Positions 9,505 to 19,738 of a stretch of 24,463 nt of DNA are shown piece by piece. The stretch lies in contig SGPL01000498.1 in assembly GCA_004802705.1 (NCBI GenBank), forward strand, positions 1 to 24,463, in the 5' to 3' direction. Numbering within the stretch: position 1 is the first letter of the stretch; every line of letters begins with the position of its first letter. This stretch comes from Bondarzewia mesenterica (lineage: Eukaryota > Basidiomycota > Agaricomycetes > Russulales > Bondarzewiaceae). Below the pieces are notes generated by a model. That model ran no database searches. It saw only the letters and a list, made by a program, of their open reading frames with translations, and was not told where the DNA came from. A program made the position numbers and the translations under genes.

Positions 9505-11391
9505 TCAATCGATACTCAGGCCTTCGCTCTCTTTCCACCTTTGCAACAACTTGTTACTCGGTAAGCCGAAGGGATCTAGGACTTTATGAGCAACTTCGAC
9601 TCCGGCAACGGGAAGCGATGTCGCGTCAAGGAGACCAAGCTGAGGGATTTTGATAAGTAGAAAATGGTGAAATTAGATAGGAATATCATTGGCATACTGA
9701 CTTGGACAAGGAGGGATGCCTGATCCCAATAGCTGGATGTGAAAGTCAGAACCCGCAAGAATGACTTCATCATAGCGACTTCTTACATGTGTCTGTAACG
9801 AACGGGTAAGTGTTTGCAAAGCCAACAGTATATTTCAAAGAGCGTACTCAAAAGTGAGCTTGTCTCCTCGGAAGGCTACCACGCCCACCAACGCAATCTC
9901 GAACGTCTTTCCGGTGGGGTTTATCCCGGGCAAAAGGTAGTCGATTTCCTGCGAGAAATTATATTTCTCTAAGATGCTAGTGGTCAAACCTACACGCGCA
10001 TACTCACGGTCGTATGAGTACCCTTCAAGATCATTTCATCAATAATTCTGTCCGCGCCCACTGTTCAAACGAGTTGACAATCTGAACACATGAGACAGAA
10101 GCGTTCTCACCTGTCCGAGACACTGTGATGATCTCCGTGTCGGGAGGTGTGACCTAGAAGCAAAGGAACGTCGAATTAGACGCTTGCAGCCTGCACTGCG
10201 TCCGTATACTGACATTGGTGAAATGATACTGTAGGAAGTTCATCGCGTCGAAAGCACGTAATCAGTCGATGAGATAGGAAAGCTTGCCTTGTAAAAGCGT
10301 GCCAGATCTTCGTATCCAATACCGCCTGTCAGTGTTGGTACATGGTTGACATAGGGTGCTTTGACCTGAAGCAATATCAAGAATTCAATCTCTCGTACAA
10401 AGTAGCATCCTCACCATAGTCGACATGGTCTCTGCAGGGTCGAAATATATCATATCAGACTAACGAACCAGATATTTGTCTAAAAATCCGCGCACTCGGT
10501 GCGTCCCTTTCAATAAATTCCTTTTTCCTTCTTCGTGAGCTCTGCAGAAAAAAAAGTCGCATGTATGAGACAACATACGTAGTATGTATGCATTTCCCAT
10601 AGGCGCTCAAGATCGAAGTGGGGCCCAAGTTGCCTCCTTAATAGTTCGAGAGTACGACTGTATGACAGACTGACTGCGGACCTAACATAAGGATCCACGG
10701 AAAACGATTCGCCTGCCTTCACCAACGCTGGGGCCTTCGTGCTGAACGGGAAAGGAGGCGAGGCGGAAACCATAGGGTATGTGAACACGGCGATAGGGAG
10801 ATGATCAGACGGTGTTAGTTCGTAAAGAAGGGAGTCAGGGGTTGTCAGTAAAGATAAGGAGGCGTGAAGCTTCTCCTGCACTGAAGCTAGATGGAGGACC
10901 GTCCTATGACAACGATCCAAGTATCAATGAGCGGTCTACGATGGAAGACGACACGAAGATGACGTACGGAATGTACCTCCCTTCACAATCTCGGACGAGG
11001 AGCGGGGCGCTCTCCTCCGACAAAGGGTTGAAATGTGAAAGGGCTTTCAGCCTCTGCACACCGGCTCTCGCCACAAGGTTTGGAATAATCATCCCATCGT
11101 CTTGAAGAACTCCGTACGAGACAATGGCCCAATCTCCTCCATGTGCCTTTATATATTCTCCAGCAGCGCCAATGGCCTGTGAAAGAGATGCAAGAGAAGA
11201 AGACGGATATGCAACCTGGAAGACAGAGTAGCCCTCCTGCGCGAGCTGGGACTTTTGTAGCGCAAATCAGCTGAAATCCGATGGTCTACACTCACCTGCT
11301 CGCACCAGCCTGTGTGCTCAGTTGAGATCAAAAATACCAATGCCGGTGCTTTGGATACTGATGTAACTGCGTTGGGAAAGATCTGCGACAT
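9505..11391 (-). CDS. Fused degenerate dienelactone-hydrolase-like and SnoaL-like protein
   Basis: Thirteen exons give 397 residues: 11391-11296, 11245-10977, 10903-10579, 10520-10496, 10431-10415, 10365-10288, 10228-10214, 10153-10111, 10060-10008, 9948-9848, 9792-9787, 9732-9702, 9639-9505. The C-terminal 170 residues match fungal proteins annotated as carboxymethylenebutenolidase with a SnoaL/NTF2-like fold: LWEMHTYY, APYVNHVPTLTGGIG, FYKYHFTN, VSRTVGADRIIDEMI, the DYLLPGINPTGKTFEI stretch and EHIYWDQASLLVQ. The N-terminal half has the alpha/beta-hydrolase style ALVFLISTEHTGWCEQ but no visible G-x-C/S-x-G nucleophile elbow, so hydrolase activity is doubtful. Oddities: a 6-nt exon (9792-9787) that completes EHIYW, a GC-AG intron (10287-10229), and an intron from 10578 with two in-frame acceptors, CAG (10542) adding SSRRRKK or AAG (10521) giving the family-like YYEF. 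Substrate unknown. Confidence 0.82.
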
Positions 11392-11722
11392 CCTCGCTCG
11401 AGACCGACTTTGCTGGCAGTGTAAATAGGTGTAAATGTCGTAGGAGTCACAGTGGAAAAGAGAAAGATATCCTTATCGGAAAAAATGTAGAAGCCGGACG
11501 TTCACACGGATTTTCTTTGAAGTACTTATTGCCACTGGAAAAGGCCTACAAGAAAGGGAGCAGCGTTCGCAGGTAACTGCAGTCTGGAGGGCTCGTTCTT
11601 GCATGAGTATACCGGAAGTGTTTGCCTGCCGGGCCGATCGCAACGTCAACTTCGTCACCACCGTTGGCAATCGTGTTATCTCATCTCTTCAAGCCCAACG
11701 CTCATCGCTCAAGATTAACACC
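11392..11722. promoter_or_regulatory. Divergent intergenic region
   Basis: 331 bases between the minus-strand SnoaL-like gene and the plus-strand orphan gene, presumably a shared promoter. An in-frame ATG at 11603 lies upstream of the chosen start of the orphan gene and could extend it by 40 residues. No other signal is recognised. Confidence 0.35.
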
Positions 11723-12577
11723 ATGGCAATCTTCAAGAGTAGCAGCACTTGGTCTCTCAGTTATCTTCTGCCTTCAAAAAAGCAATCACTTTTTAACGAG
11801 CCATCGGACGATCGAGAGCTTCCGGAGCGCTCAGTGACAAAAACCCTCTCTCACAACTCATTCAGAATCAACTTGACTTGAAAATTACTGTGCTGCTCGC
11901 CGGAGGACTCCTCGCAGCAATGTGGATGGTCACTATACGTGAAATTATCTAGCTGGAGACCGCACATATAGTAGGTGAGTATGAAACTGTCTTCTAGCGT
12001 TGATCATTTCCTGCAGCTCGAGCCCGCCAGCTCCTACCAGGCTATTAAATCCGACAAGCATACGGGTCTTTTTTTGTATCACAGTACGTGACATCGTGTT
12101 CTATTACTGCCTCTCTCTTCCGAGACCGCAGTGTTCTGTACGGAGTCTAGGATTGGCTCGCCTTGTCGTGGCTCGCATCACCCAAATTTACTTGCCGTCG
12201 TGAGCGTCAGTGGCAATTGCTTTCGTTTCTCCTGTATCACCATCTCGATCTAGTATTGCAGGACACCGACAATATTTTCAGTGACTTTGCACTTTACCCG
12301 TCGGACGGTGAGTGAACCGCAGTATCCTCATGCATACGATTATGCAATGTCAAAACAGGTACTGCAATGTCCAGAAATGTTCTCACAGATACTTACAGGA
12401 CATCTGTGGCCATCTACTGCCTTCAGGACAATGTCGACATTCCATCTCGCATACGATTATATGCAATTTTGGCGGGTCGTTCCCTATGGTAAGTGTCCAC
12501 GTTTTGACAGAATTGCCATATGAACTGGAATGGTATCACATACAGGCACTACTATTAGCGGCGACACCTGGAGTTGA
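11723..12577 (+). CDS. Orphan spliced gene, small single-pass membrane protein
   Basis: I do not recognise a family. The proposed exons are 11723-11738, 11801-11928, 11975-12083, 12132-12199, 12262-12307, 12399-12488 and 12546-12577, all with GT..AG introns of 46-91 nt, and the join gives 162 residues ending at TGA 12575-12577. The ATG has a strong context (CACCATGGC). Near residue 30 lies QNQLDLKITVLLAGGLLAAM, a hydrophilic run leading into one membrane helix; the rest is polar, with two Cys (FCTESRIGSPC) and a C-terminus of aromatic character (AYDYMQFWRVVPYG). Phase agreement across four downstream introns argues that it is real. Alternatives: a 55-residue protein ending at TAG 11950 and a separate 112-residue gene from ATG 11981; the acceptor at 11800 is also weak. 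Confidence 0.45.
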
Positions 12578-12812
12578 TGGCCTTCTTGTATTCTATTCGA
12601 TGCGATGGTCCCAATCTTCTCGCTCGGCGAATGTCGCAGTAGCGCGGATGATCCCAGCGGTACGTCAGGCGATTGTGGATTCAGTAACAGAGTAACAGAT
12701 ATACATATATGCGATTAACCATTTCTGGCCAATAAGGTGTGCGAAAGCGAGGTCTTTTCAAATGAGCTCCGGTCAGTATCATAATGAATTTATTGCAATG
12801 TGAACAGGGCAC
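12578..12812. other. Convergent 3' ends, no gene seen
   Basis: 235 bases where the plus-strand orphan gene and the minus-strand zinc-finger gene end towards each other. No separate gene or terminator hairpin is evident. Confidence 0.4.
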
Positions 12813-14174
12813 TCACATCAATGTGACAACGTCAAAGCTATCGAATATGTCTCCCAATCCCGAAGACTTAATCTGCGCCAAAGGTGCGTATCCTCTCGCT
12901 TGACTGTGAGCTCTCCCCATGCCAGACACCATCTCCACGAATAAGACCCTACCGTTCCAGTTCATCAAAGCGCAACAAAAACGTGTGGTAAAGAAATGTG
13001 GGCGGAGGGTCTGCTGCCGGAAACTGTTTGTGGAGAACAGGTAGCGGGGAAGACAGTTGCGGAGCATCTTCCGAAGGCTTGTGGCGCACGAGAATATCAT
13101 AGATCTGGTCCACCTGGGATAGCTTCTGACGCTTCCTGCGTCCCACATCCATTGCTAGATCATCAAACTCAATTTCTGTACGGTCCTCATCATCTTGATC
13201 TTGCACTTGAAGCCTACTCCATTTGTGAGGTGTGGCTGGGGATGGGCAACTTCTCTTTGAGTGTGTCTTGTTAATCTGTATGGGAGGCAGGGTGATCTCA
13301 TCCACAGGGCAGCTGAGACTGAGAGGTAGTGGTGGAAGTTCTCGAGGTGTATGTTGACAGGGAGGGGCAGACTGCTTTATCACAGATGAAAAAATGAATT
13401 CTTGATTCAGAAGTTCCTTATGAGCATCCTGAAAGTGGGAGGAAAAAGGGTTGAATCGTGTGCTGGTGAATGTTTCAAAACAATCTTCAAGATATGTTTT
13501 GATTAAACACACAACATTAAATAGCATAAGGGATGCTCACTTTGGATTGGGCATGATAAAGATACATGGCTTAGATGGCTCGTATCAATATGTTCCAGAA
13601 GTGCTTGAAGTGTATCGTGAAAAGGCCCAGAGCACTTTGGGATCTGACATGTGAATGTCTCATTTGCCTATATAAATTGGGGATGAGGTGAACATATCAA
13701 ATCTCTTTTAAGCAAAGACAACTCACTAATGCAATATGCACGGACTGATTGCAATGCAAATGAAGGTGCTATAATATTGAATAAGCGCAAAATTAGTATT
13801 TAATTCAAATAAACTTGAAGTGTTATAAGCCTGGTATACACTTTGATCACGACACTTGAAGGGAACCAACAATAAAAGTAACAGATGTACACAAAGATGT
13901 TAAGAAAATAATAACAAGTAAAATGATTTAAGTAGCAAATATGAATTTTTCGTACCTCTCTCAGTGCCGACCAACTATTCAGTACAGTTGTGCATCTGTT
14001 CCAATCGCACTGAGATGGTCTCAGAGTGAGCTTGGCAAGATTGACAAGAGTGTCTTCTGTCAGTGTCATCATTGTCAGCTGCTCTCTTATGACAAGATTT
14101 GGTTGGATGAGGTTGATTAGATGAAGCGGGATGGTTGATGAAGTGTTGCTGTGTTGGGAGGATGGTGTCAACAT
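12813..14174 (-). CDS. Three-finger C2H2 zinc-finger protein, probable transcription factor
   Basis: Five exons (14174-13956, 13768-13727, 13667-13541, 13484-12953, 12903-12813) give 336 residues. Three fingers are complete: C56-x4-C61-x12-H74-x3-H78, C94-x4-C99-x13-H113-x4-H118 and C126-x4-C131-x14-H146-x4-H151. Finger 1 is split by intron 1 and finger 3 by intron 3, so the spacing confirms both joins. Intron 1 is long (187 nt) and AT-rich without C/D boxes; intron 3 ends in AAG. Downstream is a Pro/Ser-rich region and the basic GRRKRQK, a likely nuclear signal, then a tail ending DSFDVVTLM. The role in DNA binding is inferred from the fingers. If intron 4 (12952-12904) is not removed, the protein stops early after DELER. 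The locus is more AT-rich than its neighbours, like lineage-specific mushroom genes. Confidence 0.8.
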
Positions 14175-14470
14175 TGCCACGGTGTGCAAATCAGTGCAAA
14201 CAAGTAACAAATATCACAACGTAGCCATGAGATGACCCCCTCGGCGAGATGCTGGCGCTGTACAAGATGACATGAGGAGATCGGTTTAAAGCGTGTATGT
14301 TGGGACCCGATGGATTTGGATTATCCGAATCACTGTATTACACCATCTCTCAGCAAGTGAACTGACACTGCTGAAGTTCAGCTCAATCTCTGTGTCCACT
14401 ATGTAGTGTCAGACTAGCGGAAGATCTAGTCATGGTGGGAATTTGAGACTGACTGCCAGCTAGTGTCACG
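14175..14470. other. Intergenic, upstream of the zinc-finger gene
   Basis: 296 bases without a supported gene. AT-rich sequence continues here; no repeat longer than a few bases and no RNA gene is visible. Confidence 0.35.
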
Positions 14471-14719
14471 TTGACTCTAGAACAACTGTCTTCTGTACAT
14501 GTAAGATGTGAGGTTCTGAATGTTTGGCAGGTTGAAAAACAAGCCATTGGAGGTCAGTGGCGATCCGGTATGGTGAAGCTTTGCGGACCGAGAGTCGAAA
14601 TTGATTTAGCCGATGCATTTCGGATACATCTCACACCTGGCAATATTGTCGTAGAGTCTATGCATTTGAGGCCTTCAATTAAAATCAAACAGATGTCCAA
14701 GGAATGTAGAGAGGAGTAA
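14471..14719 (+). CDS. Unassigned short ORF, possible gene remnant
   Basis: Open frame of 82 codons with a TTG rather than ATG start, ending at 14719. The middle reads like real protein: GGQWRSGMVKLCGPRVEID, then LADAFRIHLTPGNIVVES, with alternating strands and Gly turns reminiscent of small beta-barrel KOW/Tudor-like modules. I cannot name a family. A donor-like GTAAGA at 14501 and a CAG at 14528-14530 hint that it may be one exon or a decayed fragment of a longer gene. Low confidence. Confidence 0.2.
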   Translation: MTLEQLSSVHVRCEVLNVWQVEKQAIGGQWRSGMVKLCGPRVEIDLADAFRIHLTPGNIVVESMHLRPSIKIKQMSKECREE

Positions 14720-14835
14720 GTATGATGGGGCAGTGGGTATGCAGATGGATTTGATATACAAAGAATGACACTTCTCTCAGCAAGCGAAAGCACGAAGGCG
14801 CAAATCGACAGCGCCAAAGTCTGAGTTCGAGAACT

Positions 14836-17800
14836 TCATTTCGATGAGACAGGCTCAACAGGCGTCATTCCTGCACTCGTATTAGTTCTTCCTTTGTTGC
14901 GCAGCGATGGCCTCGAAGTTAAAGGTGCTGCTCTCCGGATCTGCGTCGTAATCGTGAGGTCGCCGTCTTGAGCGCTCGTAGCATCAGAAAGGTACTCCAG
15001 TGGCTGGTCTTCGTCATCTTCATCTTCTTCAGGCTCATCTGCATCAGGCTCCATTGGTCGTGTCCACCTCGAAGCAGAGCCAATACCGTCGACCCAGTGT
15101 AGTATCTCCGCCCCAACCTGCCGCAATCGCTTTGTCCTGGTCTGCCACGGCATACTGCTCCAGCTCCTCCGGCTTGCCCGACTTGCGCTCCTCACATCGA
15201 TACTCCACCGTTGCTCGTCATCCTCCTTCAAGGGCTTCTTTGGTGATGCTGACAGCATGCGTGGGTCAGAGGGAAGGAGGAGCGGAAGCATGTATCGCGA
15301 GTCGAGGAACTCGCCAAGGACGTCTGGCGGTCTTGCGGGTTCCCAAGCTGATGCGTCCTGGTCACGGTCAAAGAGGAGGTCGATATTGCGTTGTATTATG
15401 GACTCCGTGGAGGCAGAAGAAATCGACGGGGTGGTTCCACGGCCATCTGCGTCGTTCAAACTTGAACACATCTCTTCACGCTCCCGCTCCCGCTCGCCCA
15501 TCTTGATCCTCAAGTGAGTACTGTGAAGTTTACGGCAAGAGGCCAACATACCTCTCGACGAAGCGCTTCTACGCCCATTTTAACACGGTGACGCTCCCAG
15601 TCTTTCTGGAGTTGTGCGAGATACTGGCTGCATTCCTCAGTCATCCTGCCCTCGTTGACCTCGTATTTGTAGTCGCGCACAGCACGGCGCATCTACGGGA
15701 TGCATAAGCTCGATATGGAATGCTAAGAAGTTAAATTGGTTTACCCACCTGTAGCGGATTCAAATGCTTCATCGTCTGGATTGTGGCGACGAGGCTTGCG
15801 AACTCAGTAATTGAAGAAAGGCACTGAAGGATCAATATCAATACTTTGCCACAGGTATGGAAAAAAAAGCTTTACGGACTTGCAACCAGTTCACCAGATC
15901 CCGTACAGGGGCAAAATGCGATATCACACCTCTGGGTAAGTTGACCGACTCGACCCATTCCTCCAGCGCGCTAACGTTCATGCCAATCTGGACTGCGCGA
16001 GAGCTAACCGCTGTCAACGACGCCGTATTCGCAACATTCGGCATACATAAGACACTTACCGACAGAGATTCTTTTTACGAGTAATGATGCGATTAAAGAT
16101 TTCGCCTGTAACAACATTGGACTCGTCAATTGACAGCAGAGAGAATGGGGCACACACAAGCTATCCAATAAAAGACCTGCGACCACATCTGGGTAATGAG
16201 GGCAGGATTAACGCCAGACAGCGCTAACAAGGTTTGAAGAGCGTCAAAAAAAGCCGTGATATCGCCCGGGTGCGGAGAGGGCACATTGTCTTGGAATAAA
16301 GACTGCGAAGGCGTTGTCGCCGAGGACGCGCGTTTGCGCGAGAGACTCTGTCGAAGTGATGAGAAACTCATAGAATGAGAAGGGGAACCTGGGTGATGAG
16401 GGGACGGTCCTGGAGAGGGGGGACGGCTCAGAAAGCCGGGCGATACTGGGGCGCCGTTCCGTATCGGTGCTGGATTGGGAGGGTTGGCAGTTGCCTTCTT
16501 CTTGGCAGCAAAAGAGCGCAGAAAAGACCAATCGGACTCAAATTGGATGCCCTCGAACTCGGCAGGCAGCGGTGAGTGGTCCAAGATTGCCGTATCAATG
16601 AGCTGGTCAATTTTCCGCTCGACATAACGGATGATGAAAACTGTACGCCAGGTCATAAGTGAAGCGAGAGCGGATACAACACAGAAGCTCACCGAAGACG
16701 GAGTTTATCACCTCCTCTATGAGAACAAATGAACCTAGAAGCTCGCACGTCTCGTTGATAGAATTGTCGCATCGCATTAAGTGTAGCCACACAGTAGTGT
16801 TATATAGCCAGAAAATTAAACAAGTCAGATCTTCAGGTCGACTCTGATCTGTGGTCAGTCAATTTGATTAGCGAAAAGGGAACACAAAAAACTTACGAAG
16901 ACCGCGTCTTCTATTGCATCCGTTGCGCCTATGATCAAATCCTCAAGCCAGATGTGATCACATGTAAGACACGCAAAACGTGCTAGCATGTACAGCGCGT
17001 ATGCAGGCTCTGAGTTCCGTAGGGATGGTTGGAAGCTCGAAATGAGTGATTGGAAGATATCTGGGAGGGAGGGTGGAGAGAATACGAGCATAGTGGTATA
17101 ATCCAGGGGAGGGGTCTAATCCACTCATCAATGCATGAGCCATATACCATGTGCCGTCGATAGAAAGATACTCACATATAGCGCATCGTCCTCGTCATCT
17201 TCATCTTCATCGTCGGAAGAATCAGACGACCAAGAGTCCCACTCATTGTCCCCCCACCATCTTGAGCTGATGCCTAATCGTCTCTGGACAATATCACGCA
17301 TGTTTCGCTGGTTTGTCTTGCGTATGATTTTCTTGTCCAGGGCTTTCCGACGTTCCTCCATCCTGCCACCAGTCCATCCTTCCCCTCGCATAGCCTCGCT
17401 AAGCAACAGCGCGACGTCTTCGCGCCCGGGCATTGTAGAATGGGCAGTGACTATGTCTAGAGGAGTAAGTCGGTGGTGAGTAACAGCGAAGAGCGAGCAT
17501 CCGTGCGTCATTAGATGTGAGATCAAAGTCGGAGGGGAGAGCAACGCCGCATGATGCAATGCTGTCCATCCGGCTATGATCTCATAGTCAGAACTTGCAT
17601 GGAAAAATGAAGGTATGTATATACCGTTATCAGCAGAGTTCACATCCGCGCCTTCCGATACGAGTAGCCTGACACATTCTTCTCTCTCTACGTCGCGATC
17701 AGATTCAGAGCCAAAACCAAGGATGGTAAGGCTGATGAATCCGAGTCCATCCTCGTCGCGCGCGCTCAGATCGACGAATGCCTGCGCCTGGGGGTCCATT

Positions 17801-17997
17801 ATAAGATAGGTGAGAAGCGCAAGTTCACCGAAAATACATGCGCGCCCAAGACTGTGCACGATAAGCTCTGCCTTTTGTGAGGGTGCGAGACCAGAGTATG
17901 GGGATATCAGCGGCGCGAGGTGAGATGGGGTGGGGTAAATGGGGTGTAAATCAGGCTCTGGAGAGAGATCGATAGGTTTGACCGATGAAGTTGCCAT
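14836..17997 (-). CDS. Ankyrin-repeat and DIL (dilute) domain protein
   Basis: Nine exons (17997-17176, 17115-16897, 16843-16693, 16640-16158, 16105-16060, 16003-15880, 15823-15749, 15692-15552, 15501-14836) give 908 residues. The N-terminal third has ankyrin repeats: LLVSEGADVNSADNG, then AGWTALHHAALLSPPTLISH and HRLTPLDIVTAHS. An acidic Asp/Glu/Ser run ends exon 1. Next comes a DIL domain, the cargo-binding fold of class V myosin tails, here without a motor: LTCLIFWLYNTTVWL, INSVFVFIIRYVERKIDQLI, NPALITQMWSQVFYWIAC, EIFNRIITRKK, ALEEWVESVNLP and LVNWLQ. A Ser/Pro-rich loop interrupts it at about residues 430-510. The C-terminal 220 residues are charged and probably disordered, starting with a simple-sequence GEREREREE. 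Fungal proteins of this make-up are annotated DIL and ankyrin domain proteins, and a role at the cell cortex or in transport is inferred. Intron 8 (15551-15502) uses an AAG acceptor. Confidence 0.9.
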
Positions 17998-18364
17998 TAC
18001 CCTCGGCCTCCTCGGTGTGCTGAATTTTCTGAGCTGTTAGGGCCAGCCCCGTCAGACGTGTCGGGCACCCCTAGCGTGCCGTCGCGGGCGCAGTGAGCCG
18101 GGTGAGGGGAAAATGAATGTTGATGCACAAGAAAAGATGGTGAGAGCGATCAAAGGACGAGGCACCAACCAACACGACGTTGGACAACTTCGAACACGAT
18201 GAATGATAGATGAATTGGTCGAAGAGGGAACGTTGCACACACTGGAAACTGCTACAGGCCGTTGCCGAGTTTTGCACTCTTCCAGCCGTAAGCATGTAGT
18301 CCTTTGTTTGTCCCCTCATCATCACACTCGATCCATCTCGTCTTTACTCCCTTGTCATACAAAA
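17998..18364. promoter_or_regulatory. Divergent promoter between the ankyrin-DIL gene and RRP15
   Basis: 367 bases between two divergent starts, so both promoters must lie here. A pyrimidine-rich stretch (18313-18357) precedes the RRP15 ATG. No known motif is claimed. Confidence 0.4.
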
Positions 18365-19193
18365 ATGCCCCCAGCAAAAAGACAAAAACTCTCCAAAGAC
18401 GCCACAAATCCCTTGATCGAAGAGGATGCCGAACGGCGAAACGTTGCCCCTTCAGATGATGGAAATGGTGTCGTGGAAGCCTCTGGTTCCGAGCCATCTG
18501 GGAGCGACAGCGAGGACGTCTCTGCTGACACGGAAGACGACATCGCGGACGTGAAAAGGTCAAAATCAAAAAAGACGCTGAAGCGGAAATACCGCGCTAC
18601 AGATGCGTCAAACTTCGGTGCTACACTGCAGTCGCTATTGAGCACCGACACCCCGTCGACGTTACCTCTTTCTCTCAAACCCTCCGTCGCACGAAAACGT
18701 AATGATGAGAAGCTGGAGTTGAAGGCGAAGAAGGTGCTGAAGATTGAGAAGAGGGAAAAGGAGGATAAGGGACGGATACAAGACGTTATTGGGGGGTGGG
18801 GAGGTGAAAGTGAGAGAGCGCTGCGCAAGGTCGCGCAGAGAGGAGGTATGATTCGCGTTCTGTTGACATGCGAATCTGACAGTGAATTCTCCATGCAGTG
18901 GTGAAGCTTTTTAATGCTATTCAGCAATGGCAGGCTTCTGCTGCTGTAGCGGTCCAGGAGACCAAGGCAGTGCGCGGGTCTGGCAAGCCAACATTACCCG
19001 CGCCATCGTTTGACAAAAGTAAGTCAAACAAGGGTAAGAATAAGGACAATCCTCTTGGTAGAGGAAAAGAGAGTACGTCGTCCCTTAACTCTCATCTTCT
19101 CATCCTCTCGTATTCACTTTTTCCGTAGCTGCTATGGATAAAGACGATTTCTTGGATATGATCCGGTCAGGCGGTATTGTGTCGAAGTCATGA
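18365..19193 (+). CDS. RRP15: Rrp15-like ribosome biogenesis factor
   Basis: Three exons (18365-18845, 18899-19072, 19129-19193) give 239 residues. Yeast Rrp15p is a nucleolar component of pre-60S particles needed for 27S pre-rRNA processing. The conserved block is complete: SNFGATLQSLLS, LKPSVARKRNDEKLELKAKK, then ALRKVAQRGVVKLFNAIQQW across intron 1, and the C-terminal DKDDFLDMIRSGGIVSKS across intron 2. The N-terminus is acidic and Ser-rich with an early basic PPAKRQKLS, fitting a nucleolar protein. Length is usual for the family. The gene lies 0.5 kb upstream of GID8, whose introns carry snoRNA candidates, so two ribosome-maturation elements are side by side; whether that matters is unknown. 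Confidence 0.92.
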
Positions 19194-19738
19194 TCTCTAC
19201 TTCGGCTGACAGGCTTCCCTGAGTACATAGTACCCAGCCTTTCTACCAAGTACGTATCCGCCAACTACACTTTATGATATCAAGTCAGCGTCCGATTCTT
19301 GACTTCTGGCTGGTCTGATAGGCAATGAGACCTCTGATTCAGAGGGGAAATGAAACCGATATAAGAACAATATACTCTGGGTTGAGTGTCTATCCGGCCA
19401 GCTCGCCAGACGCATTCCTTTCGACGTTGTCAATCAATCTGGGCCTGCAATATGAATGTAGTATATAGATCCGACAGGCGGGTTGGTTGGAGGAAAGTTC
19501 ATCTTCGAGTTAATACTTTTAAAGTAATACATGCTGATACAAACGGTTCTGATACGAAAACGAATACTTCCATCTATGTATGTACCATTTGAAAGTTTTG
19601 AACCTTGAGCTAGACGTACGCAGCTTGATCGAGCTTCAAGAGTCGGCCAGCCACCCGGAAAATTCAGCCACGTCCCAATGACCTACCCTTAACCAACCGC
19701 CTTCCATAAATTCTTTTCATCCCCACCCTTCTCGCGCA
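19194..19738. other. Intergenic between RRP15 and GID8
   Basis: 545 bases with no supported gene. A short inverted repeat CTCTGATTCAGAG at 19332-19344 could form a hairpin downstream of RRP15. Open frames here have no coding character. The GID8 promoter presumably occupies the right part. Confidence 0.4.

Noticed and set aside
12000..12203. 67-codon unspliced plus-strand frame
   Set aside because: It reads through a good intron (12084-12131) and gives less natural protein than the spliced frame of the orphan gene.
13769..13955. 187-nt intron of the zinc-finger gene as another snoRNA host
   Set aside because: No TGATGA or CTGA box on the transcribed strand; it is simply AT-rich.
15478..15497. 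Short CCCGCT-type repeat
   Set aside because: It encodes the GEREREREE run of the DIL protein; too short to call a repeat element.
18355..18927. 190-codon minus-strand frame over RRP15
   Set aside because: Antisense shadow of the conserved Rrp15 coding exon.
19326..19350. CTCTGATTCAGAG hairpin as a snoRNA
   Set aside because: No paired C box at proper distance and no rRNA match; at most a 3'-end hairpin.
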